Below, piece after piece: positions 21,701-52,200 of a stretch of DNA of 64,000 nt. The first letter of the stretch is position 1. Each line of letters opens with the position of its first letter. The stretch is from the NCBI GenBank assembly GCA_030248065.1, contig JASAMV010008656.1, forward strand, positions 1 to 64,000, given 5' to 3'. This DNA is from Rhynchonema sp. JSB1_4. Its lineage: Eukaryota; Nematoda; Chromadorea; Monhysterida; Xyalidae. The position numbers and the translations under genes are program-made. The notes under the pieces are model-generated. The model saw only the letters and a program-made list of their open reading frames with translations. It had not been told where the DNA came from and did not search any database.

Positions 21701-22872
21701 ACTGAGCGTATTAGCGCTGTCCTGCTGCCTTCAAAACCCACGTGGCAGCTCAGCTGCCTTCACTTTAACGCACTGAGTCTCGCTTGTGCCGCCGTCACAA
21801 AACGATGAGGGTTTGAGACGCCGTTTTGACCCAATAATTGATTGAATTCAGAAAGTATCTTCTTCTCCTTGAACTTTTGACGCACTATGAAGGCGCGCGC
21901 ATACTCATTCCGCGGAACAAAAGAACGTGCAGAGGAACGATCTCTTCTGCCAACTGAAGTGCGTTCCCCTCGAGTAGTTGTTTATACTTTGTCAACCTGC
22001 TGTTGCGGTACAAGTTTATGAAGCAACCAAAACATTAAAATATTTGGTTGGATCAAAATACTCGTTCCTCCACCGGCTTCAGGACACTGAAAGTGGAGGA
22101 ACGGTCATTTAATTTCAGCAGTGTGAGTGTGCTTGTCATCATTGTTGGCTAAAGGATGCGCAGGAACGTTCGTTCCTCCACTCCTTGTTTCTATTGGTCG
22201 CACAACGACCACATAAGAATTCATCAAATCAATCCTGATTTTCACGTTCAGTCACTCTTAACCACTGTGCTATTTGTGATTTTCATAAAACATTTTCAGC
22301 TGAAAATAATCTAGCAGAGCTCCCACGCTCCTGCGGGTCTGAAACATTTTGGTAACTGCATTCCACTATTCCGCGTAACCAATTTTCCGCGGAACGAGTA
22401 TACGCGCGCCTTGAGACGTGAACATGTACAAAAAATATGAGAAACGCACATCTGAAATTTATCATGATAATGCCTGTTTGCTTGACATCCGAAAACTAAA
22501 AACCAAAGCGAAAAAGAAAATCGTTGCGCGTTCGCAACAGCCACTGGGAGGCGGTTGTGCTTTCGAAAATTTTGGCCCGTGTCGCATAGCCGTTGACCGA
22601 ATATCGTTGTTTAGCGGTGTTGCATTTCAAATCAACCCAGGTGTCAATGAGTGCGCGGAAGGCCTGTCTGACTGTAACGATAACGAATACTGTCTGGATG
22701 AAGAAGAAGGATACATGTGTTTGTGCCGACCAGGATTTGCTCGCCGTCTTGCAACGATGCAGTGTGAACGTGAGTCATTTTGAGATGGTGACAATTGCAC
22801 AGCAAACACGATCAACTTCTGTTGCAAGCAATCGCTCATTGAATTTCAGCTATGAAGTGCACGTGCGATTAA
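15731..22872 (+). CDS. Giant K/S/G/E tandem-repeat protein with a C-terminal calcium-binding-type EGF domain (5' end missing)
   Basis: No named family is recognised. The exon ending at 21366 encodes two classes of repeat. From 15731 to about 19980 there are 17-22-residue units built on EEPKSGSAKSGEAAPEG. From about 19980 to 21230 there are about 13 units of 31 residues built on APKSEKSASKPESEKSGEA. A unique tail VVYPTVAATNTSERPGLPG follows. A donor at 21367 (CCAG/GTAGGT, phase 1) joins exon 22641-22769, which encodes VNECAEGLSDC...C with six cysteines in EGF spacing and the N-E calcium-site pattern. Exon 22850-22872 adds MKCTCD and a stop. The EGF exon is symmetrical 1-1, as usual for EGF modules. 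AATAAA follows at 23022. The EGF domain implies an extracellular protein; the repeats are probably disordered. The 5' exons and any signal peptide lie beyond the palindrome junction. The patch at 17097-17189 breaks the frame. Confidence 0.75.
17097..17189. repeat. Scrambled patch inside the repeat array
   Basis: Between two clean stretches of 17-22-residue units lies about 90 bp of degraded unit sequence with G-runs (GAGGAGGGGGGGACC). Frames on either side differ (frame 2 before, frame 3 after). It resembles the noisy left array and probably marks a second weak join. Confidence 0.7.
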
Positions 22873-23021
22873 AGCATAACGAGCAGAAGACGTGTTTCGT
22901 TCAAGATTTAGGATCCTACACGTTCTATTGTTTGAGGTACTGGGTTTAAAGGTCATGGACAAAATGGATCGCTTTGGGATCACACGTATTGTTATTTATT
23001 GGGTTCATTTTTTATTATTGG

Positions 23022-23027
23022 AATAAA
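23022..23027 (+). promoter_or_regulatory. Candidate polyadenylation signal of the repeat/EGF gene
   Basis: AATAAA 150 bases after the stop at 22872. Confidence 0.5.
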
Positions 23028-23073
23028 ATGGTTGTGGTCTGGCGTCGCCTGTGTCTTGGAGACGTACATTAAC

Positions 23074-23450
23074 CAGGGTTGCGCAAAAAAAGGTTTTTGA
23101 AAAAGAAATTTTTGGTAAAAAAATTTTTTTAAATTTTTTCGGGGGAACAAAATGTTCTAAAACGTCCAAAAATGGCCTTTTTAGGTGTTATTTTTTTCAT
23201 TTTTTATCAAGGGTTGAAAAATTTTCTTCACAAAATTACCTTTGGGGCACGTATTTCGTATCTAAGACGTCATAAGTGATGCAAACCAAGTCACAAATAA
23301 AGTGACTTGTCAACTAAAGTTGCGTTTTTTCGCGTTGTTGCGCGTTTTTTAGGCAAATTTGGTAAAATTCCCCCGAATCTCAGACTTTTAAAAAAAAATT
23401 TTAATTTTTTTTAAAAAAACTTGTTTAAAAACATTTTTTTTTCAACCCTG
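23074..23450. mobile_element. AT-rich hAT-like miniature element (right arm)
   Basis: Mirror copy of 9360-9733 with the same ends and flanks, in the convergent intergenic space between the EGF gene and the TEP1-like gene. Confidence 0.7.
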
Positions 23451-23626
23451 CATTAAGCAATGCGAGTTACCGTACAATGTTTACGGTTGTCCAACTGCAA
23501 TAACGCTTTCACGATCAAAATATTCGGAATCTCACAATTTTGCAACGAATGGTTCATGACTTGGTTCGATGCTACATCAGAGTGCGAGTAAAGCTCAAAA
23601 TGCGCATTGAAAATTGTCTGAATTAA

Positions 23627-23804
23627 GGGCGAACTAAGGTTAAATCCGGAATCCGGAAACCGGAAATAATTTGCATACAAAAATAGAAAACATTTCCGGA
23701 CTCCGGAAATATTTCCGGAAAGCGCAGAAATTTACATGCAAAAATAATGCGTTTTCCGGAAATATTTCCGGATTCCGGTTTCCGGATTCAACCTAATGCC
23801 GCCC
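23627..23804. mobile_element. Miniature element with CCGGAAATATTTCCGG palindromes (right arm)
   Basis: Mirror of 9006-9183, also 178 bp, flanked by TAA on both sides (23624-23626 and 23805-23807). Confidence 0.8.
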
Positions 23805-24133
23805 TAAGATTCTGCGGTCTCCAAGCGCGTGTTGAAAAAAGTGACTTGATTCTGTGCGCCACACCAAGTCAGTCAACATTATACATACATTTGTTTCTGC
23901 CACACATGGAATTCGCATTTTATACCACATTCAATCAGTAAGTGCTGTATTCAGATGTATTGCTTGTGCTTTTGGCCCACGCTCCACTATTTCAGAAACC
24001 TATGCAAGTGGTTAAAGTTTATAACGTTTCGCCACCAAACAAACTTAGCATCGCCAACAACCAAAGAAGCAACAGTGCGCACAACTGAAACACGTAGTGT
24101 TGAGATACTGGCGTGAAAAAAGTTATTTAGCGT

Positions 24134-24139
24134 TTTATT
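24134..24139 (-). promoter_or_regulatory. Candidate polyadenylation signal of the TEP1-like gene
   Basis: AATAAA on minus, 255 bases after the stop at 24394. The mirror copy is at 8668-8673, also 255 bases after its stop. Confidence 0.5.
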
Positions 24140-24393
24140 ATATGTGCTGTATAAAAGGACTTTAGATTGTGAACAAAACAATTATACAAGTTTGGAAAAC
24201 TAAATTTTTATGCTAGTTAGTGTTGTTGGTAGCGATTCAGGTCAACGATTTAGGCGATAAACAGCAACGGACTGGCAATTAATCCGAACATAAAACGGAA
24301 TACAAGCAGCAACACTGTTGATTTTACTTCTGAGCCTATTAAAATTGTAACTAACTATTTCATGCCGTAATACCGGCTAACATCATGTCACTA

Positions 24394-43182
<18,789 letters not shown>

Positions 43183-44083
43183 GTTTCACGCGTTTGGTCG
43201 CTGAAATTTATAAATTTTAAACCAAAATTGTAGCCAAAGTACGCAGAAGTTTGGTACGAGCGTTGTCAAATTATCAAAGTCAAACTTGAGTTCTTGCAAA
43301 TTCTTTCAAAATCAATATAAACTTAGGTATTATATTGCAATAAAACTGGACTTAGCTGAAAACAGCCAGCAACACACACACACACACAAGTGTGATATAA
43401 CGCTTGATGGTGCAATAGTTGCGCGGCAACCACACACACAAAGCGTACACTCAGTTCAGTACCACAACCTTGTGGATAGTGTGCTCGTGAAGTGGTATGC
43501 GTCATACGCGCAAGCAGACAGCTGAGCTGAGAGCGCTGTGTTGGCTGGTCTGTGTGTCGCGCAAACCTGTCTCTGGACAAAACCGGTAAAAAAGACTTTG
43601 ATCCATGTGCTAGAAAAAATGCAGGCTGAAACCCGAATATGTCTGTTTTCACTAGTTCTAGGGTGTTGTGAATGAAATCATCATGGGTGGCAAACTTGCA
43701 GATCACGTATATTGTGAAAAAGAATGAACACCCTACAAACACTGTGATAATACATTGAAAGTTACAGTAGCTTGGTTCACAATGGCAAAGTCATCCACCT
43801 TGGTGAAATACATGTACGTGTGACCGAGTCCCTCAAATACAACATTGTTATATCACGACTGATGGATTGATAGGCATAACCGCGAGTTCTTATCAGGAAA
43901 AACTTTGACTTTTTGGGTTGTGGAGAAAACACGTTATCGAAGAAAACAGGCTTTTCTGGTCGGACAGAACCATACAAAGCGATAATTTGTCTCTATAGTA
44001 TTGCAGGTCACTGTGACTTGTTTACAAACACCTGCAAGTTCTCCGTTTTGTATTTAAAATTTGGAATCACTGAATCAGTCGCG
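43183..44083. promoter_or_regulatory. Divergent intergenic region, TEP1-like gene and P450 gene
   Basis: 901 bp between two ATGs facing away from each other, so it must contain both promoters and 5' untranslated regions. A short (CA)n at 43373-43388 is visible. No clear TATA box or known element can be asserted. Confidence 0.6.
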
Positions 44084-47000
44084 ATGCTGCTGAATCTTGT
44101 GATTTTGGCGTGTGTGGTCGCATATCTTTACCACCACTTTGTGGCAAAACGACGCAACTTTCCTCCGGGCCCGACACCGCTTCCTTTGCTCGGAAACGTG
44201 CACCAAGTAAGATAAGACCGTTTAGAACAAAGGACTATTTTAATAAAAGAGTTCAAATCACCGACTATATCAGGTCGGTCTGGATACCTCGGACATCGGC
44301 AGCTCATTGGCCAAAATGGGAAAGCGATATGGAGGATTGTTTACAATTTGGTTCCCCACGCCGATGGTGATCATCACCGACTATGAGATCATGAAAGAAG
44401 CGCTCGTTCACAACGGTATAGGGTTCTGCGGAATCGGTTACACTAATGTTGTCAACGCAACTGCCTGTGTTTCGTGTAAACGCGGCAGGATAGTGACTCA
44501 ACGCAGGTCCTCGTGGTATCAGAGCATGCCGCACGCATCTTCTTTTCATTTCTTCATTCAGGCCTGCTTGTCGTCGCGCTATATAGTGGTCAGGCCAGGG
44601 TTGGGTTAAAAAAAAGTTCCCCACTTTTTCGGTTTTTAAAAATTAGAAAAGTAAGTTCACTTTTTTATTATTTCACAATTTTTTTTTATTATTTTCCCCC
44701 TTTTTTGTTGTAAAATGCATGTTTTTATGCATGTTTCCGCTTGTTCATTCTCAACAAATTGCCTGCGGCGCTTGTATTTCGCATCGGTACAATGTCATCA
44801 CAATGTTAGACAGTCTGCGGCTTTCCTAAACTACATACCTAAGCAGGTATGTGCGCATTCACTTCTTCCAGCAAGTCAAATCTGCTTGAAAGTCTAAAAT
44901 TATCGTCCCAAAGCGCCGGAGGTCACTAACCGCGGATTATGCAGCTGTTTTCATGTAATTTTGCTAAAAAAAATGCACCAATTATTTACCTTTCCCGTGA
45001 CACGCCTTCAGTTTTCATACTACAACCTACATAGATAGGTACATATGGTGGCCAGACTATCCCCAACACGAATTATCACGTTATCTGGCTCATCGTAAAA
45101 AATATCACCTCGCTACTGCCCGTTTGTGAACACAACTGGTCGGTACGGTATCAACTATTCCTATATTCTCAAGTACAATCAAATATGCTTGCAAATAAAA
45201 TTTCAACAATTTTTCATATTGAGAACCGAAATTTTTGTGGTCCGGAATAAAAAAAGTTAATCTTAAAAAAAATTTTAAAAATTCAAAAAAGCTAAAAAAA
45301 GGTTCGATAATAAATTTTTTTTAAATCCAACCCTGGGTCAGGCATTCGACGTGTGTTGCATAGCGGACACATAGCCAGCTGCACTTGCAACAGGCGTATG
45401 CGTTGACAACAATAATATTAGACAGAATTTGACGAGAGGAGTTGCGGCGCTTTTTTTACGATCCTTGTACACAAACACACAGGTGAAGCGCTCTCCGGTC
45501 GTCCCGATCAATATCTGTTCTCGTTGTTCGCTGGTGGTCATTACGGCATGGTGTACCCGGACGGGTGGTTCTGGCGCGAGCAGAGACGATTCGCACTTCA
45601 TGTTCTGAGGGATTTCGGTTTTGGTCGAAACATCATGGAGGAAAAAATTAACTTTGAGATCGATCGGTAAAAAAAATCGCGGTTATTCGAATATGCGTTG
45701 AGTTTGGAGTCATTGAAAACAGGTTACAATAAACTACAAACACCATTTAGATTTTGCGACCATCTGGATTCGAAGATCAAGTCAGCTGATGGAGGCTCGG
45801 TCCGTATTGATCATGAACCGATGTTGTTGTCGATGGTGGCCAGGTATATACTGTATGTACTGTAAATGTTTGAAAATTAGGCTCAATCTATGGTTGTTAA
45901 CGCAACTGTCTGTGATTGGTGCGAAAGCTGCTAGATCGGGTGTATCTTACGCAGCATACTGTACGTGGGGTGCGTATGCACACAATACAGTATAGCGCGA
46001 CGACGGCAGCCCTATAAATGAGCGCGATGAAATGAATACAGGGGCTTTACTACTGTATGTATTTATGTCACGCTTGGATGGCGCGACCGACACCCTTCAG
46101 CGCTTGCACGAAACGCGCAGGCACTTGCGTTGACCACACTACTATTAGCCACTAGTATTGCATCCGACGCGCGCGCCCAAATAAATCAAATTATCCACAT
46201 TCAGCGTAATTGGCATGTTGACATTCGGGCATCGGTATGAGATCGAAAACGACCTGCTGCTTACCAGACTGAACAAGAACAACGAGGAGTTCATTGCTGT
46301 TGGTTTGATTTCCGAACACATCGGCTTACATTCATGAGGTCAACGTACATCTGGCCGCAACCAACGCAGCTGGAGTCAATTTACATTCGGTGTAGATTCG
46401 AAAGTACACCGCTACGTCTAGAACTCTCAATCAAAAAATGTGTTCTTTATACGACTTTCCCAGAACACATGCATTTAGATTCGGTAGAAGCGTAACAAAA
46501 GTCGTAACGCAGCGCCGGGGATAATATTTTGCCAAACGATCACTTTCACACACTTTGGTTGTTGAAAATTCTACCCCTGGGCAGAGTTTCAAATCTACAC
46601 CGAATAGCAACTGGCTTCCGGTCGCCAACGCAGACGGGCCAACTCAGCTCTGAATGAGTGCAAATCCAGCACCCATGCACGACATTGGGCTGAGCTGACG
46701 ATTTGCGTTGATGATCAAACAATATTAGCCGAGACATCTGAAGGTAATAATGTCGAAGTGATTTTAATTCTGTAAACGCACAATTATTTAGCTGATTACA
46801 AACCCGATCAGTCAAATGCTCAATCTGTTCCCGTGGCTGCGTCATATCCCGCTGTTCGACCATTTTCATCTGGACACTTTCATGAAGCTGATGCCAAAGT
46901 TTCTGAAATTTTATGAAGATCAGATCGAAGAACACAAACAGAAACTGAAATCGATGCCGGATCAAGAGCCGGAGGACTATACGGCCGCGTACTTGAAGGT

Positions 47001-48401
47001 TATGTACTGTGCAGCGCACATAAACTTGTGATTCTCTTCCGTGTCCATTGAAGTTTGTGTCAAACGTGACCATTTGATGTGCAGGAAATGAACCGCCGAA
47101 AGGAAAAGGGCGAAGATGCGAGTAGCTTCACGTGCGTCCAACTTTCTGTCCGCTGATCGCCAAAAAATCTTAAACATCTTATGATTGATGACATTTAGAG
47201 ACTGGCAACTTTTGATGGCGGTGGCGGATCTTTGGGGCGCCGGTCTGGAGACAACCACTACAACGTTGAGATGGATGGTGCGATACATGACCATGTATCC
47301 GGAGGTTTGTCCCTCCATTGGGTAACCGACCAACATTATTCTGCGACGGCTCAGCACCGGGGCACCACCTGTCTAGGCCCGACTGATTCAGGCTTAGCTG
47401 AAACCTAAGCTTATAAGCTTTGGTGAACCTTGCTGAGCCTGAATCGGCTGGGCCTAAAAAACAGGGCTTGAATAGGTCAGTCCCTAGCTTTCTGTCACGA
47501 AAAGTCGCTGAATATACTGTTGCGTAATCAAACTCGAGTAACAAGCCCGAAACATAAGCAAGGAAGAGCATTTCAGGTGCAAGACAGAGTGCACAATGAG
47601 ATCGTGTCCGAAATTGGGACTGACCGACGCGTGACAATGGCGGACAGGAACTCCCTACCGTACACCACAGCGACCATCCACGAACTACAACGATCGGCCA
47701 ACCTGCTGCCGTTTAACTTGCTCCATGAGACCATGCAAGATGTCAACATTAATGGTATGGACATCAGGAAAGGTACAGTCTCTCAGGCATTATAACTTTT
47801 TTGAATTAGGGGATTGGAGCTTCTAATTTCGGCCAACTTGAAAGTACATTAGTTGCAATAAACAACTCCCCTAAATCTGTGTATATCGGCAATGAAAAAA
47901 ATCGCACGTGACCAAGCCAAGTCAGATCACCAAGTTTCTCATCGTTTGTACATTTCTTCTCATAATCTCGCCCCTACATATCTCAGGTACAACAGTGGTG
48001 CCTCAAATCTCGGCCGTGCTGCAAGACGAGCGATACTTTCCGAATCCGGCCGCATTCCAACCGGAACGATTTCTCACCAAAGATAATCAAGTTGACCAAT
48101 CAGTGGTGGAGAAAGTGGTGCCATTTGGCATGGGTTTGTCTTTATAGTATAGTAGCCCGTCGTTTAAATGTTTATCACCACTCCATCAACAATTATATTA
48201 AAATCAGGCAAACGTCAATGCCTGGGCGAATCGCTGGCTCGTATGGAGCTGTTCATGATGGTGGTGACCATTCTGCAGAAATTCAAATTGGAAATGATTC
48301 CGGAAGAAAAGACGAAGAGCGCCGAGCAGTTGCTGAAATCGTCCTTGCGCTTCACTCGCGCGCCAACTTCGCACGAAATCGTGCTGGGCAAATGGGAATA
48401 A
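44084..48401 (+). CDS. Cytochrome P450, CYP2-clan, nematode type
   Basis: A membrane-anchored heme monooxygenase of 510 aa. Eleven exons fit in phase: 44084-44206, 44274-44415, 45483-45666, 45751-45843, 46205-46298, 46792-46998, 47085-47131, 47199-47304, 47577-47772, 47987-48133, 48208-48401 (1533 nt, 511 codons with stop). The N-terminal anchor LVILACVVAYLYHHFVA is followed by the hinge PPGPTPLPLLGN. The C-helix is WREQRR; the I-helix is WGAGLETTTTTLRW (AGLET, residues 311-315); ExxR is ELQR (368-371); then VPQI and PERF; the heme loop is FGMGKRQCLG with Cys451. All catalytic landmarks are intact. Intron 2 contains a 740-bp hAT-type element. The gene is head-to-head with the TEP1-like gene, ATGs 901 bp apart. 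The substrate cannot be told; the motif wording resembles nematode CYP33-35-type enzymes. Confidence 0.95.
44596..45335. mobile_element. hAT-type element, 740 bp, in P450 intron 2
   Basis: Ends CAGGGTTGG and CCAACCCTG, with a perfect 8-bp target duplication GGTCAGGC at 44588-44595 and 45336-45343. AT-rich ends (runs of A and T) and no transposase frame. The surrounding sequence is another dispersed repeat, so the insertion is nested. Confidence 0.9.
47347..47525. mobile_element. GGCCTGA-rich fold-back relative in a P450 intron
   Basis: Blocks AGGCCCGACTGATTCAGGC, GAGCCTGAATCGGCTGGGCC and CACGAAAAGTCGCTGAATAT parallel 33836-34024. The intron lies between exons 47304 and 47577. Confidence 0.6.
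47808..47945. repeat. Dispersed repeat copy in a P450 intron
   Basis: GGAGCTTCTAATTTCGGCC, a central hairpin, then CACGTGACCAAGCCAAGTCA. Same family as 42183-42330. Confidence 0.6.
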
Positions 48402-49202
48402 CTTTATAAAGTTTTAATGTGAGGAAAAATAATACACCCAACATGTAGACTGTGTATTACTTTCAACGTTTTTTGTTATTTATTCGGGGCCGCAAATCAC
48501 AGACCGGTGGGCCGCTGGCAGAGACTTTTGACAACGGTAAGTTGCGGTATAGATTGCCATGGGGAATAATGATTTGCAAGCTGGGGCTGCGGACGGAGAC
48601 CGCTGTCGGAAATGGTTTACGATGTGGGTTACGGTAGCCATCGGTAGGGCTACTGTAGTCATCATTACCGGTCAGCGGTCCACCCGGTCGGTGTATTACG
48701 TTCCCATTTATTCACTGTTACAATCGAATGAGCTAGGTATATATTTATTGATCCCTTCACCAGTTAACTGTAATCTAAGGAGTGTGCGGTACAACAGACA
48801 TTTGCCCCTTCGTGCTCAACGTTTTTGTTCAACCTCAACAGGTGTGGGAACGTTATGTAAAGTTCACAACATAGTTTCTCACGAAACGAAGTTTATAATG
48901 GCTTAATTTTATGATGCAATTCCCTGACAATAAAATGTTATCAGTTCTGTGTTGTTGCTGTTGTTGTTGACGGCTTATGTTGCGTGATGTGTTCACACCT
49001 TTTTTTCTCCAATATTCACAATCGAGTTTCCCACAACTTACAGTAGGTCTTACGCAAAGGTGGGAATTTTTTTGTTAAATGACAAAATTTCCTATATTTC
49101 CTAGTTTCGCAAAAAATAGAAAATGCGAAATATGTATGTATTTTGTGTGTTAAATTTAAATAACAAAATTTCCTATTTCCCAGTTTATATTTCCTGCTTG
49201 AG
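48402..49202. other. Intergenic region between the P450 and KCNQ-like genes
   Basis: Follows the P450 stop. It should include the promoter and first exon(s) of the KCNQ-like gene, but I could not recognise a coding start. No repeat with clear ends is seen. Confidence 0.5.
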
Positions 49203-52200
49203 GCCGAACTTACAAGCGAATCTACCAGAAGATGAAATTCAAGAGAAAATCGCTGAAAGAGTTCCGACGCAGCTGCTACAATTTTCTGGAGCGACCAGAT
49301 TATACGCTCAATTTCGTCTACCAGTTGAGTTAGTGACTCAAAGCTAAATTTAAGTAAAAATGTCAGTGTTTACGCAGGTATATGATTGCGAAACCTCTGT
49401 TATAATTAGCCATCTTCGCGTACATTCTGTTCGTGGTCGTTGCGAGTGACCTAGCCAGCCCCGACTCGGATATTGAGCATTGGATGAACATTGGACTGAT
49501 CATCTTACATGGGCTGCTTGCCGCTTTTCTGCTGTTGGAGTTCGCTGTCAGGCTCTGGGCTGTCAGCGTTGTGAACAGATTTCGGGGTGTTAAAGGTTCG
49601 GCTTCACTCAATGTGTATATACACTTAGTCTGCGATTAGATAAATGCGGAATGCGGAAATTGGTGAGCAGATAAACGCGGAATGCGGAATGTAGAAGTTT
49701 GCCATTCCGCATTTATCTAATCGCAGCCTAAAGGTGGAGTTATACTTGCCCTCACGTGGACATTTTGTCCGCATGGACAAATAACTTTGTATTTGTCATA
49801 TTTTGCACTTGGTTGCAGCAATAGCTTCGAAAATCGTAACAGTTGTTCAGCAGGTCTAGGGGAAGAACTAGTATGCTGGTCAAAGCTGAAGTTTCAATAA
49901 TTGACAAACTACGGCCAGAACAAAGATTTGTCCATGCGGACAAAATGTCCACATGAGGACAAGTATAACTCCACCTTTAGGCTTCTACACATAATACCAG
50001 TGGTCAAGACACATTGTCAACGCAGTCTGCAATGTCGTATACTGGGTGGAATTTTCGAAACGGTGTAAAGGTCAGTTGGGCGTAAAGGTCGGTGTAAAGT
50101 TCGGTCGAAAGCTCGGTCGGCGTAGCTCGGTGTAAACGTGAAACATTGCCTGTTATTAAAGTGGAATGTTTCAAGTTTACACCGAGGTCTATCACACTGA
50201 GCTGTCGACCGAGCTTTCCACCGACCTTTACACTCAACTGACCTTTACACCGTTTCGAAAATATCACCCACTGTAGGTCTCGCGGTCGTTTAGGGCTGCT
50301 TTAGTCTGGCTGCATTGACGATTTGCGCGTTAAAGGGCTCGGGACATAACCGAAGGAAGGGTAGCAGAACATATTGTTATATACCGTTGGAGAGCATTCC
50401 GACAGCCTATGTCACGCACAAATTTTAAACCCCTTGGAGATTCGCTATCTCTTGGTACAGCGACTTTTCGTTCCGGAAAAAAGTGAATTTTTGCACAAAT
50501 TGGAACGACTGGTGCAGAAACCCCAAATGAGTTGAAGGTCAAGTAACATATGGATTGGACTACAACAGCTTCTGAATAGCTTACCATCGCAACTTCAGTC
50601 GCTCAATGCATTGCTTCACACGGTGAGGGTGCGAAACGTTCCAAAAATCGGCCTTATTTTTCGAGAACACAAGTTTGTCCCTAAATTTTGAGGCCACGCT
50701 TAGCGCTGCGGAAATAAGAATGCAATGGGGAAATAGAGCATCGCCGAAAGTACCAGAAAATAAGGTTTTTAAATTTTTTAACTCATGGCTGGCTCCATGA
50801 CAGGCCTAAAAATTCATTAAATTGCCGCTAATATAGGTGGTTACATTCATCGCCAGAATTGCGACACATAAAGGCCACAGATTGTATCGGATTCGAAACA
50901 AAAAATTGAGAAAAATGTCTGGTTTAACAACCTATCAAGGTCCGAAGACCCCAAGGTCTACAGATCTCTCGGGGCAGCCATACTAACCTGAATATGATAT
51001 TCAGCTATAAATGCTTATTGTTAACAGCTATTGTAAATGTGACAGCACCAAACAATGTATCTCGGGAGTAGCTTTCGAACGATATATAACAAGCCCCAAC
51101 ACACTCTTACGCTTAAAGGCAGAGGTTAAAAAATTGCTTTTTTGACGATTCTGGAATGAACCGTCACGTCACCGTGTGCGATTTCGGAATTTTGTCCGTT
51201 TCTTTTCCATAGCAAGAGATAGTATGGGCATGTTATACATCGTTCGATAGCCACGTTGAAGCTACATCGTTTGATGCTATCAAATGTGCAATATTCTTTA
51301 ACAGTAACGACTTAGAGCCAAATTTTTTATTCAGGCTGGCATGGCTGCAGCAGCCGGACCATGGGGTTTGAAGTCTTGAAACTCGTCTAGATTGTTTGAC
51401 TGTGCGTTTATCTGACTTTCTCGTTTCCAATGCAATGCAATACGTAGCTTATTTAGATCACATTTCCGTCAATGAATGCAACTATGCAGTTTAGTGGCAA
51501 TTTTTAGGTCTTTTTCGGCCTGTCACGCCGCTATCTAAGTGTTTTCAAATTTAAAAACCTTATTTTCTGGTCCTTTCGAAAATTCTCTATTTTTCTATCG
51601 CATTTTCATTTCTGCAACACAAAGCGCGGCCTCAAAATTTAGAGACAAACTTGTGTTTTCGAAAAATGTGGCCGATTTTTGGAACATTTCGCACCCTCAC
51701 CGAGTGAAGTAATGTTTTGAGCGACTGAAGTTCTCATGATGAGTTATCCAGAAGCCGTTGTAATCCCATGCACGCCTTACTTGACTTTCAGCTCATTTGG
51801 GGTTTCTACACCGGTCGTTTCAAGTTGTGAAAAAATTCACTTTTTTCTGGAATGAAAAGTCGCACCACCAAGAGATAGCGAGTCTCTAAGGAGCTTAACA
51901 TTTGTGCGTGACATAAGCTGTCACAGTGCTTTCCAACGATGTATAACACTGCGCTCTGCTGCCCTTCCTTCGGTTATGTCCCGAGCCCTTTAATGACTGT
52001 AAGTCCATTACAACAAAGTACTAACAGCATTGCCTTTGCACTCGCATAATTTTAGGCAAGCTGAAGTTCGTGCGACAGTTCATCATCGTGGTTGATATTG
52101 TGCTGATATTGGCCAGTTGGGTGTTGCCTTTCATCTCATTTCACACCCATCTGCACTTCTTGCTCTCCTTCAGAGTGCTGCGAATCGACTCACGGGTTTC

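Larger units (their letters stand above)
22873..24393. other. Convergent intergenic space, EGF gene to TEP1-like gene
   Basis: It holds the 3' untranslated ends of both genes, the AT-rich element 23074-23450 and the palindromic element 23627-23804. No further gene is seen. Its mirror is 8414-9934. Confidence 0.7.

Noticed and set aside
44710..45330. P450 coding exon within 44.6-45.3 kb
   Set aside because: This is a hAT-type element with intact target duplications; the P450 phases join cleanly from 44415 to 45483.
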